Shown piece after piece: positions 1 to 9,136 of a stretch of DNA of 64,000 nucleotides; positions within the stretch are counted from its first letter, which is position 1, and each line of letters opens with the position of its first letter. The translations under genes were made by a program, and so were the position numbers. The stretch is from Sipunculus nudus (lineage: Eukaryota; Annelida; Sipuncula; Golfingiida; Sipunculidae), in NCBI GenBank assembly GCA_026874595.1, contig CM049310.1, positions 30,813,558 to 30,877,557 on the forward strand, in the 5' to 3' direction. The notes beneath the pieces are model-generated. The model saw nothing but the letters and a program-made list of their open reading frames with translations. It was not told the origin of the DNA and made no database searches.

Positions 1-1407
1 ATAAGTTATTAGTATAAATATAAAATTAGTACCTTAAATTTTGCCCAACTGTGACCATGGCACGTTTGTTTCCCGTGAGCACTGTTGATATAATTTTCAT
101 ATCATGCACACATAAGGATTTCAGCTTTTTAGTTTAGAAAGCTGAAAGAATTTTGCCAAATATTGTAGCTTTTATTAATGTTTTTTATGAGACCCTGTCA
201 GACTTTGGCTCTCTCCAGCCCCTCTTGAGTCACCTGTATGTTGACCTTGTTGACCTTTCATCAAATTATGCACGCTTGAGGGGAGAATCCAGGCAGCTTA
301 TGGCCAGCCACAGTTGATCCAGGTGTTCAACCCAACTCATCTAGTAGTTTTAACCAACAACATAACAATAAACAATAAATTAATAAATTTTTATTTGTTT
401 TTAATAACAAATTAAAGAAAAATAGAAAAGGAATTTGTTAGTTTATAATAACAGGAAATTAACTTGCAGTTACTGATGATATAAGAATCTTGTATCGATG
501 GGTAGAATGTCACATATTCCAAATAACACCATGCAGTCACCTATGGCATTTTTCAGTTCAATTTTAATGATAAAGAAGTAAATCATATTATTCATTACTA
601 ATCATTAAGGATTATATGAAGGAAATTAATGATAGACAAAGATGCAGTTGATAATATTAATCTAGATTCCTACTGTGTCTAGTGTGTACATTGATGTGAA
701 ATTAGTCCAAAATGAATTTTTTACAGTTATTTTTTAATATGAATAAAAGCCATAAAACCAAGTACTTATGATCATTATTTAAATGTGTGAATTTTGTATA
801 TTCTGGATTCTCAACATCATTGTTTGGTGAAAACTGAATAAATACCAGACATGGTGCGAATACTTTGTAATTGTATTTAAATACGAATATGATTATGTAC
901 TCCATTATAAAATTTCTTGCATAAAGAATGGGAATTCAGGTAAAAATGAAAGTATATGAATACTCGTGCAAATACTTTCCAAATGTATTCATGAATGCAT
1001 TCATGAATATAATCTTCAATATTATTTTAATAATCATATCAGTTATATTTCATTTTAAAAAATCATATGATTCTCTTATTATTTTTAATAAAAATTATAT
1101 TTGGGACAATATTTGTAATTTTTTTAATAAATAGTTAAACTCTTATATTATATGTTCTGCTTATAAGTTATATGGCCAAGTCAAAATCTGTGTGACAGTA
1201 GTACTCCATTTGTTAATAAAATAAATGAAATCAATCCTCTTCCCTGTCTCCAAAGGTACTATCAAAATCATACATAAGCTAAACAACAACAACAACTCAT
1301 AATACAGCTTATATTTATTACCACACAAAACCAGCATGTGCCTCATTTCTAAATAATATTTTTTTATCATATATAACAGCTGAGCGTCGTGACCCATAGG
1401 TCCCTTG
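1..1407 (+). mobile_element. Family A rolling-circle-type element, 3' part, in RPLP0 intron
   Basis: Corresponds closely to 39190-40587 of the copy at 37976; the window begins inside it. It ends with the family A 3' signature: CAGCTGAGC (inverted copy of the 5' GCTCAGCTG), a small hairpin GACC-CATA-GGTC, then CCCTTG|TTT. It lies in the RPLP0 intron upstream of the first visible exon and in the same orientation as the gene. A 67-codon minus-strand open frame (702-905) recurs in the other copies but has no recognisable domain and is treated as non-coding. Confidence 0.85.
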
Positions 1408-1818
1408 TTTTAATTACAGGCAGTATTTGAGTATTTGTCAAAATTCCTATTTATACATTTTAATTTTTTTATATAAATTATCAAAACCTGTTTCAGTGGT
1501 GCTTTTTAGTTTAAGCCTTGCATTGCAAGTAATTAGGTCTCAAAATTAATAATTCCCTACTAGAAGCACCACTATTGTGGGCAAGATATCCAGTTCCATC
1601 AGTGTTTGTAATGCAGAAGTTCTAATGTGTACATGTTTTTTCACTGATGTGGTCATTGGTGCTGATGTTAATACCTGAATCAGCATATATGATCCTATTT
1701 GTGTTAAATTAATATTTTTAACATTATTATTAACAGCTGAGGATGTGTGTGCTGAGAAATTGTCAAATTTAGTTTTGAAAAATAGTTGGTAATGTTCATT
1801 ACTTTGGTTTAATTTCAG

Positions 1819-1894
1819 TGGTTCTTATGGGAAAGAACACAATGATGAGGAAGGCCATCCGTGGTCATTTGGAGAACAACCCATCCCTCGACAA
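1819..1894 (+). CDS. RPLP0: RPLP0 exon, first in window
   Basis: Acceptor TTTCAG precedes 1819. The exon begins with the last two bases of a Val codon and reads [20 protein letters not shown] followed by PSLD. The donor GTGAGT begins at 1895 and splits the next Lys codon after two bases. It covers the rRNA-binding part of the uL10 fold. Confidence 0.95.
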
Positions 1895-4800
1895 GTGAGT
1901 GTTTAATAGTAATAACTCCCCCCCCCCCCCCCCCCCCCGGCACTCTCTTCTGTAAAAGCAATAGTAACAACCAGCCAGGCCCCCCCCCTTTAGTGCACCC
2001 TCCAGGCATGGTGATGTAACACCTTTACATTTTCAGTATTTACCCATGTATTAAGTAGCAAGTGAATAGGTACATGTTTGTACATAAATATTATGGGATA
2101 CCTTCTGATAAGATATCAAATGATCTGGGTTTATCATAGTCTTGTGTTGCATTTTGAGGTCTGTAGTGATGGTTGGCTAGAGTAATGATGCCCTGTACAG
2201 GGTAATGAATGACACTGCCTACAGGCATGCTGAACAGATTGATTGATGCAACTTTGTTGAATGATGAGCAGATGGAAACGAGTTGAGATAATGGACACTT
2301 TTGATTATTATATTTTGGATATAAGAATCTGGAGAAACTCATTGCACTGGTGTACCAACTTGCTTTGCATAAGTCTTCAAGTAAACTATTTCTACCAAAG
2401 AAGCTTCATTTCTATTTTTATCCTAATTATTTCATAAGGCTTTCAGGTAGATGTCCTCATATTTAGTGTTATACTGGCTGTGTGTGTTTGTTCTATCAGC
2501 ATGCAGCAAATCTTTTTTTTCTTTTTTTTTGGTAAAGAGAGAAATCTTTAACTTGTCATACATGTACTAAAGTATATTTAAATTGCATCTGTGCAGTAGC
2601 TTAATTAGTAATAGTTAATCTAGTAGTTATTACCTGTTTATTTCTATTAACTTTGCCCTTTCAACATAAATTTTTGATTTCCTGCTTTGAATGTTCACAT
2701 GGGCATCTGCAGCCTGTTACCCTTAGTCCCATCTTGTCTTGTCAGGCTTCTCCCTAACATCAGAGGAAACGTTGGGTTGGTGTTCACCAAGGAAGACTTG
2801 AATGATGTCCGGGACAAAATTCTTGAGAACAGGGTGCGTGAATTTTCCTGTAAATTCAGTAAAATATCTGAGATCTTAAAACAACACTATTTTAGTTCTG
2901 CAAAGTTTAAATAAAAGTGTTTTTATTATGATGTCTTTTTAATTTATTGTTCAAGGAGTTTCATAAGCTTACTAAATTGTTAAAATGTACCAGTCTGTGA
3001 TGGTACACTGCATGCAAACATTTACATGTATGAATTAAATAACATGAGCAGGTGGTGTAATAATGCCAGCATCCATTTGAAGGAAGTTTCAAGCAAACGT
3101 AATGGATAAGAAAATTTGCTTCATAGAAAATGTTTGGTACAATTTTTCATATAATGTAATGTGTATATTATTTACAGGTTGCTGCTCCAGCTAAGGCCGG
3201 TGCTTTGGCTCCCCTGGATGTGTGGGTACCAGCCCAGAACACAGGTCTAGGTCCCGAGAAGACATCTTTCTTCCAGGCTTTGCAGATTCCCACGAAGATT
3301 GCAAGAGGCAGCATTGAAATTTTGGTAAGATTAGAGCTGTCAGGTCCCTCTAGGTCATGGTCTTCTAGTATTACTTACCAGTTGTATCACTTATTAGCAT
3401 TGATGATGCAGTTTTGCAAGAATGTAGTAAAATATTTATTAAAGGTTATTAGGAATGTGGTGGGGAATGTATTTTAAAATTAATTATTTTCAGTGAAAAT
3501 GTGCTATGGGTTGTATATGTTAATGGTCACCAGCTTGTGATGATGAAAAATTTTGTCAGATTCCACACCTGTCTGGACCAGAGCCAGCAATGGCAGAACC
3601 CACTGGCCCTGGGTGTGGATTTGATGACTGCTGCCTGTCAAGGGCTGTCTGAACAAGCAGGCACAAGAAAATTTGTGTTTTATGTAAGAACACAAGGCTT
3701 TGAGTACAACATTAAGACTTTTGCAAACCGTGTACACAGATTCCAAGAGATCTTATGAACAAATTTTTTACATAACATTGACTTACATGTAAAGGAATAC
3801 AGTAGGAATTTCGATTTATCACTCTTTATTAGTCATTTATTTGATCTTGCTCACATCTTCAACTTATCTTTCTGTATTCCTAAAAAAATAAAAGAATACA
3901 AATGAACATGGGTTGAAGGTCAGGTGTCAAGTTTTGAAGAATGAAGGGTAAAATACAAGTTTTTAGCTCCTGCATACTACAGACCTTCACATCAGAAGCA
4001 TTTATTGTGAAAACTTTTATTTTGTAGAACGATGTTCACTTGATCAAGGAGGGTGACAAAGTCGGTGCCTCCGAGTCTACTCTGTTGAACATGTTGAAGA
4101 TCTCTCCATTCACATATGGACTCAATATTGAGAAAGGTGCATACACTTTTGCACTTAAAGCTTTAGCTTTCTATATTTAAATTTTTACAAATGTGTAATA
4201 AAGTAGAAGCATGTAAAATTGTTTAAATATTAAAGCCATATGGACAGAGATGGTCACAATTATTGTATAGTGGATAACAGTTGATAACCATATGGATTAG
4301 CCGTACTGAAAGCATTTTCAAGTGGTTTGGCAATCTCGGATCTTGTGTCTCTTTCCCTAGGTCCATTCATAAAATTGAGGTACTGCTTAACATGTCGACC
4401 AGCTTCATGTAATGATTCCATTAAGTTGTATGCAGGGTATGTCATACCATTGTTCTGTAATAGCAGGTATTTCATGTAACTGACAAAAATATAATGCTTT
4501 GATAGGAGATTTAAAACCTGTGTTTTTGTTCTGATAGTGTATGACTCTGGAACTGTGTTTGACCCAAGGATCCTAGACATCACTGATGCGGATTTGCAGA
4601 AGAGATTTTTGGAGGTGGGTTATCACACCAACCATTACATTCTGGGCTACTTACAGTTAAACTTGTATTCCTGGACATCAAAGTTTCATTCTATCCAACG
4701 TTCTAAGTTGTGAAGTTCAAAAAATGTCCTTGGGGCCTGGTAGTCGTAACACAGGATGGTATATAGACCATTTACATTTTAAACTTCCCACATGCTACTT

Positions 4801-6888
4801 ATTTTCCCCAGAATAATATTAATTATTGAGTTGAATTATTCAGCCACCCTATATTTTGCTTTCCTAGAATTTTAAAAACCTTTAAAAATAATGAAATTCA
4901 TAAAGATAAATGACTTTGAAAGTGTAGGTGTCATGTAAAATAACTATGCTACATTCACAATTATGCACTATACATGTATCTGCACATGAAGACCTAGTTG
5001 TGGCTCTGTATTTTATTGTACAGAGCCACTGCCTTCATTTATCTAGCAGGCGGAGCACATGCAAACAAATGTTGGGTGCTTGTGCTTGTGTGCATGCGTT
5101 ACATCATCACTGCTGACCTGGCCCACCTGGCTGAAATGTAATACATGCACCTCGCAGGTTGTAACAAGTGGTCACTAGGATACTCACAGCAGTGATGATG
5201 TAACACATGCTGTGTCTACCGGTTTGTATGCACTCCATCTGTTAGAAAAATGAAGGCAGTGGCCTGTGGCTCTGTTTATACTACAGAGCCTCAACTGGTA
5301 GTCAAATGGTAACAAAATTGTTCTATACTGTTTAGTGTTTACCATGTTCTGTTTTGTAAATCACAAGAGTGGTGAGGTACCCTTTAAGTCATTGAATGAC
5401 TGGGTCATTGAGAACATTGCCTATAAAAGTAAAAAAAAGTCCTAATTTTCAGAGAGAACTTCATGACTGATCTTTTGTGACAACTTGTAAGATGTGAATT
5501 TTTTGTTTGTGTTAGAGTTTTTGTGATCTGGTTTAAGCATCCTGTGATTGTACAGTAAACTAGCTCATTATTATTCTTGCTTTTGATGATGTAACATTTG
5601 TACGATCCCTGTTCTGGTGGATCAGAGCCAGCAATGGCAGAACCCACTGGTCCTGGAACAGGGGAGGATGAGACACGCCTTGACAGCCGTCTGAAAAAGC
5701 AAAATAAATTATCAGTCAAGTTATTGTTTCTGGTTTGATAACTTTGTTTATTAGTGTTTCCTTGGGATTCTTTCTGGTGAGAATGAACTCAATTTTGCTA
5801 ATTCAGTGAATGATGTCATGAATACATGACATTGTAAGACAAACGGCATGAGATAATAAGAAATTCATGGTTTGGCTGTTTAAAATATTGCAAGAACCGG
5901 GATCTTGTTTTAACACAATGGTTTACGCTTTTGGTTTCAGAACTTCAGGAAGTGTAACATTGTCTAGACTCAGTGATAAGTGTATGTGATAGATATTGTA
6001 TATCTTTGTTAAAGGGTGTGGCTAACATCGCCAGTATCTCGCTGGCTATTGGATACCCAACTGTGGCCTCTGCCCCACACTCCATCGTCAATGGCTTCAA
6101 GAACTTGCTGGCCATAGCTGCAGCAACAGAGATCGAGTTTGAGGAAGCTGCCACAGTAAGACATTTCATTTAATCAAGCGTTCTTTGTATCAATTAAAAT
6201 AATATGTTTCTGGTACAGCTGATTGGACTTTAAACTTTCTGCACATTGCTTTAAACTTGTGAGCTGTTTCCAGGTGGGCACTCTTATTATTGCAGTAATT
6301 TAAGAAAATTTATACAATGACTGAAACTAATTTACAGTATTTAGAAGGGCATAGTATATTACTTAAAGCTGGTGAAATGCATATTTGGGAAATATTCAGT
6401 GATTATGGTTTCTAGTGTTGTTTATTTGCATATTTTATTTGATTAAAAATTTCTATCATAATGAAAAACAAGGTATCAGGTGTTATGTGACATGCAGAAG
6501 TTAACCTACAGGTATGTTATCATTGTTAAAAATAAATTTTAAATGTTTGAAATTCATCAACAATATCTGCCCTCCCCCTATCATGCTTATATTATAGAGG
6601 TTATTTCACAGTAAAGTGTTACACAGTAACATTACATTTAATTGATTACACCAGAGTTAATAAAACAGAAGCCACTAAAATGAATTTTTATCCTCCATCC
6701 CCTTTAAACTACTCACGGTATTTATTTCTTCACAGATGAAGGAATTCCTGAAGGATCCATCTAAGTTTGCTGCTGTTGCTGCAACAGCTGCTCCGACTGA
6801 GGCAGCAGCTGAGGAAAAGAAAGAAGAGAAGAAGGAGGAGCCTGAGGAAGAATCTGATGATGACATGGGCTTCGGACTGTTTGATTAG
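1819..6888 (+). CDS. RPLP0: 60S acidic ribosomal protein P0 (partial, 5' end outside window)
   Basis: P0 binds 28S rRNA and anchors the P1/P2 dimers that form the lateral stalk of the large ribosomal subunit, where translation GTPases are recruited. Seven exons can be joined with consistent GT-AG borders and phases: 1819-1894, 2746-2833, 3178-3324, 4028-4136, 4538-4614, 6015-6155, 6736-6888. Diagnostic peptides are [57 protein letters not shown] and [12 protein letters not shown]. The C-terminus is an Ala-rich hinge, an acidic Lys/Glu tract and the P-stalk tail ending [10 protein letters not shown]. About 262 codons are present. By comparison with the ~317-residue animal protein, about 52 N-terminal residues are missing. 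They are not in 1408-1818, so their exon(s) should lie before position 1, beyond a family A transposon inserted in the intron. Identification is certain; exon borders are read from sequence and family conservation. Confidence 0.97.
2160..2238 (+). ncRNA. Weak box C/D snoRNA candidate in RPLP0 intron
   Basis: Terminal stem TCTGT / ACAGA flanks a C-like box AGTGATGG and a D box CTGA (2230-2233), giving 79 nt, a typical C/D length. A C'-like ATGATGC lies inside. The C box departs from RUGAUGA at its last base and the stem is only 5 bp. There is no paralogue in the window to test covariation, so this could be chance. Confidence 0.25.
2746..2833 (+). CDS. RPLP0: RPLP0 exon
   Basis: Acceptor CTTGTCAG ends at 2745. 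The first base completes the Lys codon, then 29 codons run from [10 protein letters not shown] to KILENR. Donor GTGCGT at 2834, phase 0. Confidence 0.95.
3178..3324 (+). CDS. RPLP0: RPLP0 exon
   Basis: Acceptor TTTACAG ends at 3177. The exon has 49 codons in phase 0, from [15 protein letters not shown] through [14 protein letters not shown] to ARGSIEIL. Donor GTAAGA at 3325. The following intron holds the first snoRNA candidate. Confidence 0.96.
3533..3658 (+). ncRNA. Candidate box C/D snoRNA in RPLP0 intron, copy 1
   Basis: The 6-bp terminal stem GCTTGT (3533-3538) / ACAAGC (3653-3658) encloses a box C TGATGA (3538-3543) and a box D CTGA (3649-3652). A second TGATGA at 3622-3627 could be box C'. 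Between them is a long hairpin: lower stem TCCACACC / GGTGTGGA (3562-3569 / 3612-3619), middle stem CCAG / CTGG, and an apical stem GCCA / TGGC closed by a GCAA tetraloop (3583-3594). The paralogue at 5579-5700 keeps this architecture with compensating pair changes. Intronic placement in a ribosomal-protein gene is the usual setting for animal snoRNAs. A guide target has not been determined. At ~126 nt it is longer than the usual C/D size. The family was not recognised. Confidence 0.7.
4028..4136 (+). CDS. RPLP0: RPLP0 exon
   Basis: Acceptor TTTGTAG ends at 4027. It encodes [31 protein letters not shown] and LNIEK plus one base (phase 1). Donor GTGCAT at 4137 is weak but is fixed by the frame of the next exon. 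Confidence 0.93.
4538..4614 (+). CDS. RPLP0: RPLP0 exon
   Basis: Acceptor CTGATAG ends at 4537. Two bases complete a Val codon, then [20 protein letters not shown] and KRFLE. Donor GTGGGT at 4615. The long intron that follows (4615-6014) holds a foldback element and the second snoRNA candidate. Confidence 0.94.
4990..5300. mobile_element. Foldback MITE-like element in RPLP0 intron
   Basis: Two arms (about 4990-5115 and 5185-5300) are imperfect inverted repeats: CTAGTTGTGGCTCTGTA matches the complement of TACAGAGCCTCAACTGG, and GTTACATCATCACTGCTG is opposed by CAGCAGTGATGATGTAAC. Each arm also contains its own hairpin: GTGGCTCTGTA / TACAGAGCCAC at 5000-5029, and GGCTCTGT / ACAGAGCC at 5269-5290. 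There is no coding capacity. The class is not determined. Confidence 0.7.
5579..5700 (+). ncRNA. Candidate box C/D snoRNA in RPLP0 intron, copy 2
   Basis: Paralogue of the copy in the earlier intron. Terminal stem GCTTTT (5579-5584) / AAAAGC (5695-5700), box C TGATGA (5584-5589) and box D CTGA (5691-5694). A C'-like GGATGA is at 5666-5671. The internal hairpin has lower stem CCCTGTTC / GAACAGGG (5607-5614 / 5656-5663), middle stem ATCAG / CTGGT, and apical stem GCCA / TGGC with a GCAA loop (5627-5638). Paired positions differ from copy 1 but remain paired, while single-stranded parts such as CAGAGCCAGCAATGGCAGAA are conserved. This indicates selection on RNA structure. Confidence 0.68.
6015..6155 (+). 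CDS. RPLP0: RPLP0 exon
   Basis: Acceptor GTTAAAG ends at 6014. There are 47 codons in phase 0: [34 protein letters not shown] and the following helix to EEAAT. Donor GTAAGA at 6156. Confidence 0.96.
6736..6888 (+). CDS. RPLP0: RPLP0 last coding exon (hinge and stalk tail)
   Basis: Acceptor CTTCACAG ends at 6735. It reads [20 protein letters not shown], then an Ala/Glu/Lys hinge and the conserved acidic tail [10 protein letters not shown], stopping at TAG 6886-6888. The tail is the segment shared by P0, P1 and P2 that contacts elongation factors. Confidence 0.97.
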   Translation: MKEFLKDPSKFAAVAATAAPTEAAAEEKKEEKKEEPEEESDDDMGFGLFD

Positions 6889-6926
6889 AACTGTCAGCTC
6901 CAGTCAGTCTCACTGATATCAGAGCT

Positions 6927-6932
6927 AATAAA
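6927..6932 (+). promoter_or_regulatory. RPLP0 polyadenylation signal
   Basis: A canonical AATAAA lies 38 bases after the RPLP0 stop codon, in a short 3' UTR as is usual for ribosomal protein mRNAs. Cleavage is expected about 15-25 bases downstream, near the TGTGTTTGTT-rich stretch. Confidence 0.8.
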
Positions 6933-6948
6933 ACAAGTCTATCATATC

Positions 6949-8884
6949 ATTGTGTTTGTTCAGTGCCAATATGTGTGGTGATGCAGAAAAAAAAAGCCCC
7001 GATAATAAAGTAACATTCCGAGCTTGTAATAATTACTAAGCACTGAACTGTTTGCTCAACAGGAAATCATGTTAACCCTTTTCTGTTCATGATCAATTAA
7101 AACCATTTAAAATGCCTCCTGCTTCTTCCAGAATTAGCAGTCCCTTCATGTGGCCTGAATTCAGTGCTTTTGCCACCCAAAATTGAGATCATAAAACACT
7201 TTCTGGTATAAGGATCATTCTTCAGAGAGCCAAGAAATTCCCCAGAACAGGCATATATGAAAATTCTTGACAATTGTTCTCCCGACAGCTTTAAACAGTT
7301 GGCCTCGGAATATTGGCACATGGTTCAACTGAGAAGATACCTTTTATGACTGCTGTGCGAGTGAATTGAACAAATGTACGTAAAAGGAAAAGTGGTTCTT
7401 AGACTTTTTTTTTTCAGAAATCCATGTACGTGGGCAATTTTTTTTTTTATCTTTTCTTGTTTGTTTCGATAAAAATGTCATGAACTCGTAAAAGCATGAT
7501 TATAACAATTTTTAGGCTAAACCAAAGCGCTACATAAAGTTAATCTTATTGAAATTGTATTTTATCTGCTTGAAAGAAATGTCTGAGCAGCTAAAACTCA
7601 AAATTGGTAAGTTTCTATTGAAAATAAAATTATTTGATGAGGGTGGATTAAAATTGATGGGCACGGTGCCTGTGAACAATAACAAATTTTTTGGGCTTAA
7701 TATTGTAAAAATTTAACCAACCCCCCCCCCCCCCCCCCCCCCCCCCCCGAATTGGTGGGGTTGTATTGGCTGGAGTGAATGAATCCAGATCTGTACCACA
7801 TGTTTGGGATGAAGTGCATAGCCGACCAGATTCTGAATCAAATGCTGCAAACTCTCAGGGAGAAAATGTAAAGATTGCTCATGTTTGTTTCCAAGTTTTC
7901 ATATATCATGCTCCCACATTTTGCAGGTAGCCACTTTCAAGCTCCCAGCGACCTATCAACCAAAAATAAGAAAGATGTGGTCACCATTGCCTGCAATGAA
8001 CAAAAATAAACGGATTAAAATGAAAGACAATGCAAATAAAAAAAATCATTTTCAAAGTTCAGAAAACATTTTTCTTAAAGAGTCGCCTTGTGTGTGTGAT
8101 GACGGGTTTGGGAGAGATACTGTGATGCGAAGTTCTCTGGCATTAAGCGGTCAACCAGGTTACTTTTTAAGACCCTGATCGTTGTTATACCACTGTTCAT
8201 AACCAGAGTTTAGCCAGTGTTTCGTTGTTAATACAGCAACATTCTGTGGCATTCTGAAGGCTGTTTTGTCTGTCATGTGAAAATAATTTTGCATTGCATA
8301 AATATGCTGATGCCTTCCTACATTGCCCAGGACATCCAATCGACAGGCCAAGCAAGGCCTCTCATGCCCGCCTCTGTATCATGGCTTGGTCCAGGACAAT
8401 CAGTAGATGCTAAAATCACCGCCAGATGGCTGCAGTGATATCCCCCCCCCCCCTTGTAGTGGTATTTCTCCCTGTTGTCGTCAGACCGGGGACAGTTCTG
8501 GATTGATTTTATTACTTACGGGAGTATTTAATGAATTTTAAGTCAATTTGATGAAAATGAATTTTAATTAATACTAGCTCGGACTTAAATGATGAAATTT
8601 ATCTTGAAGCATGCAGTACACATTGCAGATAAGCCATGTGCTTTTGAACACTTCTGTCGGCCATTAGATCTCTGTATACCCTTCTATGAGCATCATATGA
8701 AACTCCTCTCGCCATGTCACTGTCATCAGGGTGGGTGGGGGATGGGGGATTCTAAGCCTCAAAAATATTTTGAACCCAGTGGAAAGAGGGGCCTGTGTAT
8801 ACCTACATCATATACGTACATAAGAACTTTCAAAATTGTAAAAAAAATTTTTGTGCAAAATAAAATAGAGGAAATAAAATTCAG
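6949..8884. other. Intergenic, no gene seen
   Basis: Downstream of RPLP0. Contains poly(C) at 7721-7748 and a shorter C-run near 8443. The open frames here lack recognisable protein features. Confidence 0.6.
7721..7748. repeat. Poly(C) tract
   Basis: Uninterrupted run of 28 C in the intergenic region after RPLP0, the longest of about twenty C- or G-runs of 9 or more in the window. Confidence 0.95.
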
Positions 8885-9061
8885 CTGAATGCAAATATGT
8901 TTGGCGCCCGAATGACTCATAAAAGAAATTCCACTATTACTTATTAAAGATAATACATGTACATACAACTGGGCTTTAATTGTTATTCCTGAAACTGCCA
9001 AGGCGACAGGTAAGTGTAGCGCAGAGAAGTCGCTTCCGGCTTCGTGCATATATACATATAC

Positions 9062-9093
<32 letters not shown>

Positions 9094-9136
9094 AAATATA
9101 TTTATATATATATGTATATGTATATATGTATATATA
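8885..9136 (+). repeat. Left unit of a tandem repeat split by the CACTG transposon
   Basis: 8885-9045 (GCGCCCGAATGACT to CCGGCTTCGTGCA) is repeated at 11347-11500. A TA-rich microsatellite follows at 9046-9136. The continuation 10984-11340 (starting ATGCCTGATTCAG) recurs at 19502-19822, also directly after a TA microsatellite. Confidence 0.75.

Noticed and set aside
702-905. 67-codon minus-strand frame conserved in all four family A copies
   Set aside because: Conserved only because the copies are nearly identical overall. AT-rich, no domain, disrupted context in the 46057 copy.
1408-1818. Missing 5' RPLP0 exons
   Set aside because: Read for the conserved N-terminal peptides (for example CFIV and SKQMQQIR equivalents); none is encoded here, so they must lie upstream of the window.
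3533-3668. H/ACA snoRNA interpretation (GCCTG/CAGGC stem followed by ACA at 3663)
   Set aside because: No H box between hairpins, and the ACA and stem are absent in the second copy, whereas C, D and terminal stem are kept in both.
3501-3758. 85-codon plus-strand frame in the RPLP0 intron
   Set aside because: Overlaps the snoRNA candidate. Conservation with 5579-5700 is in stems and boxes, not codons, and the second copy has no matching frame.
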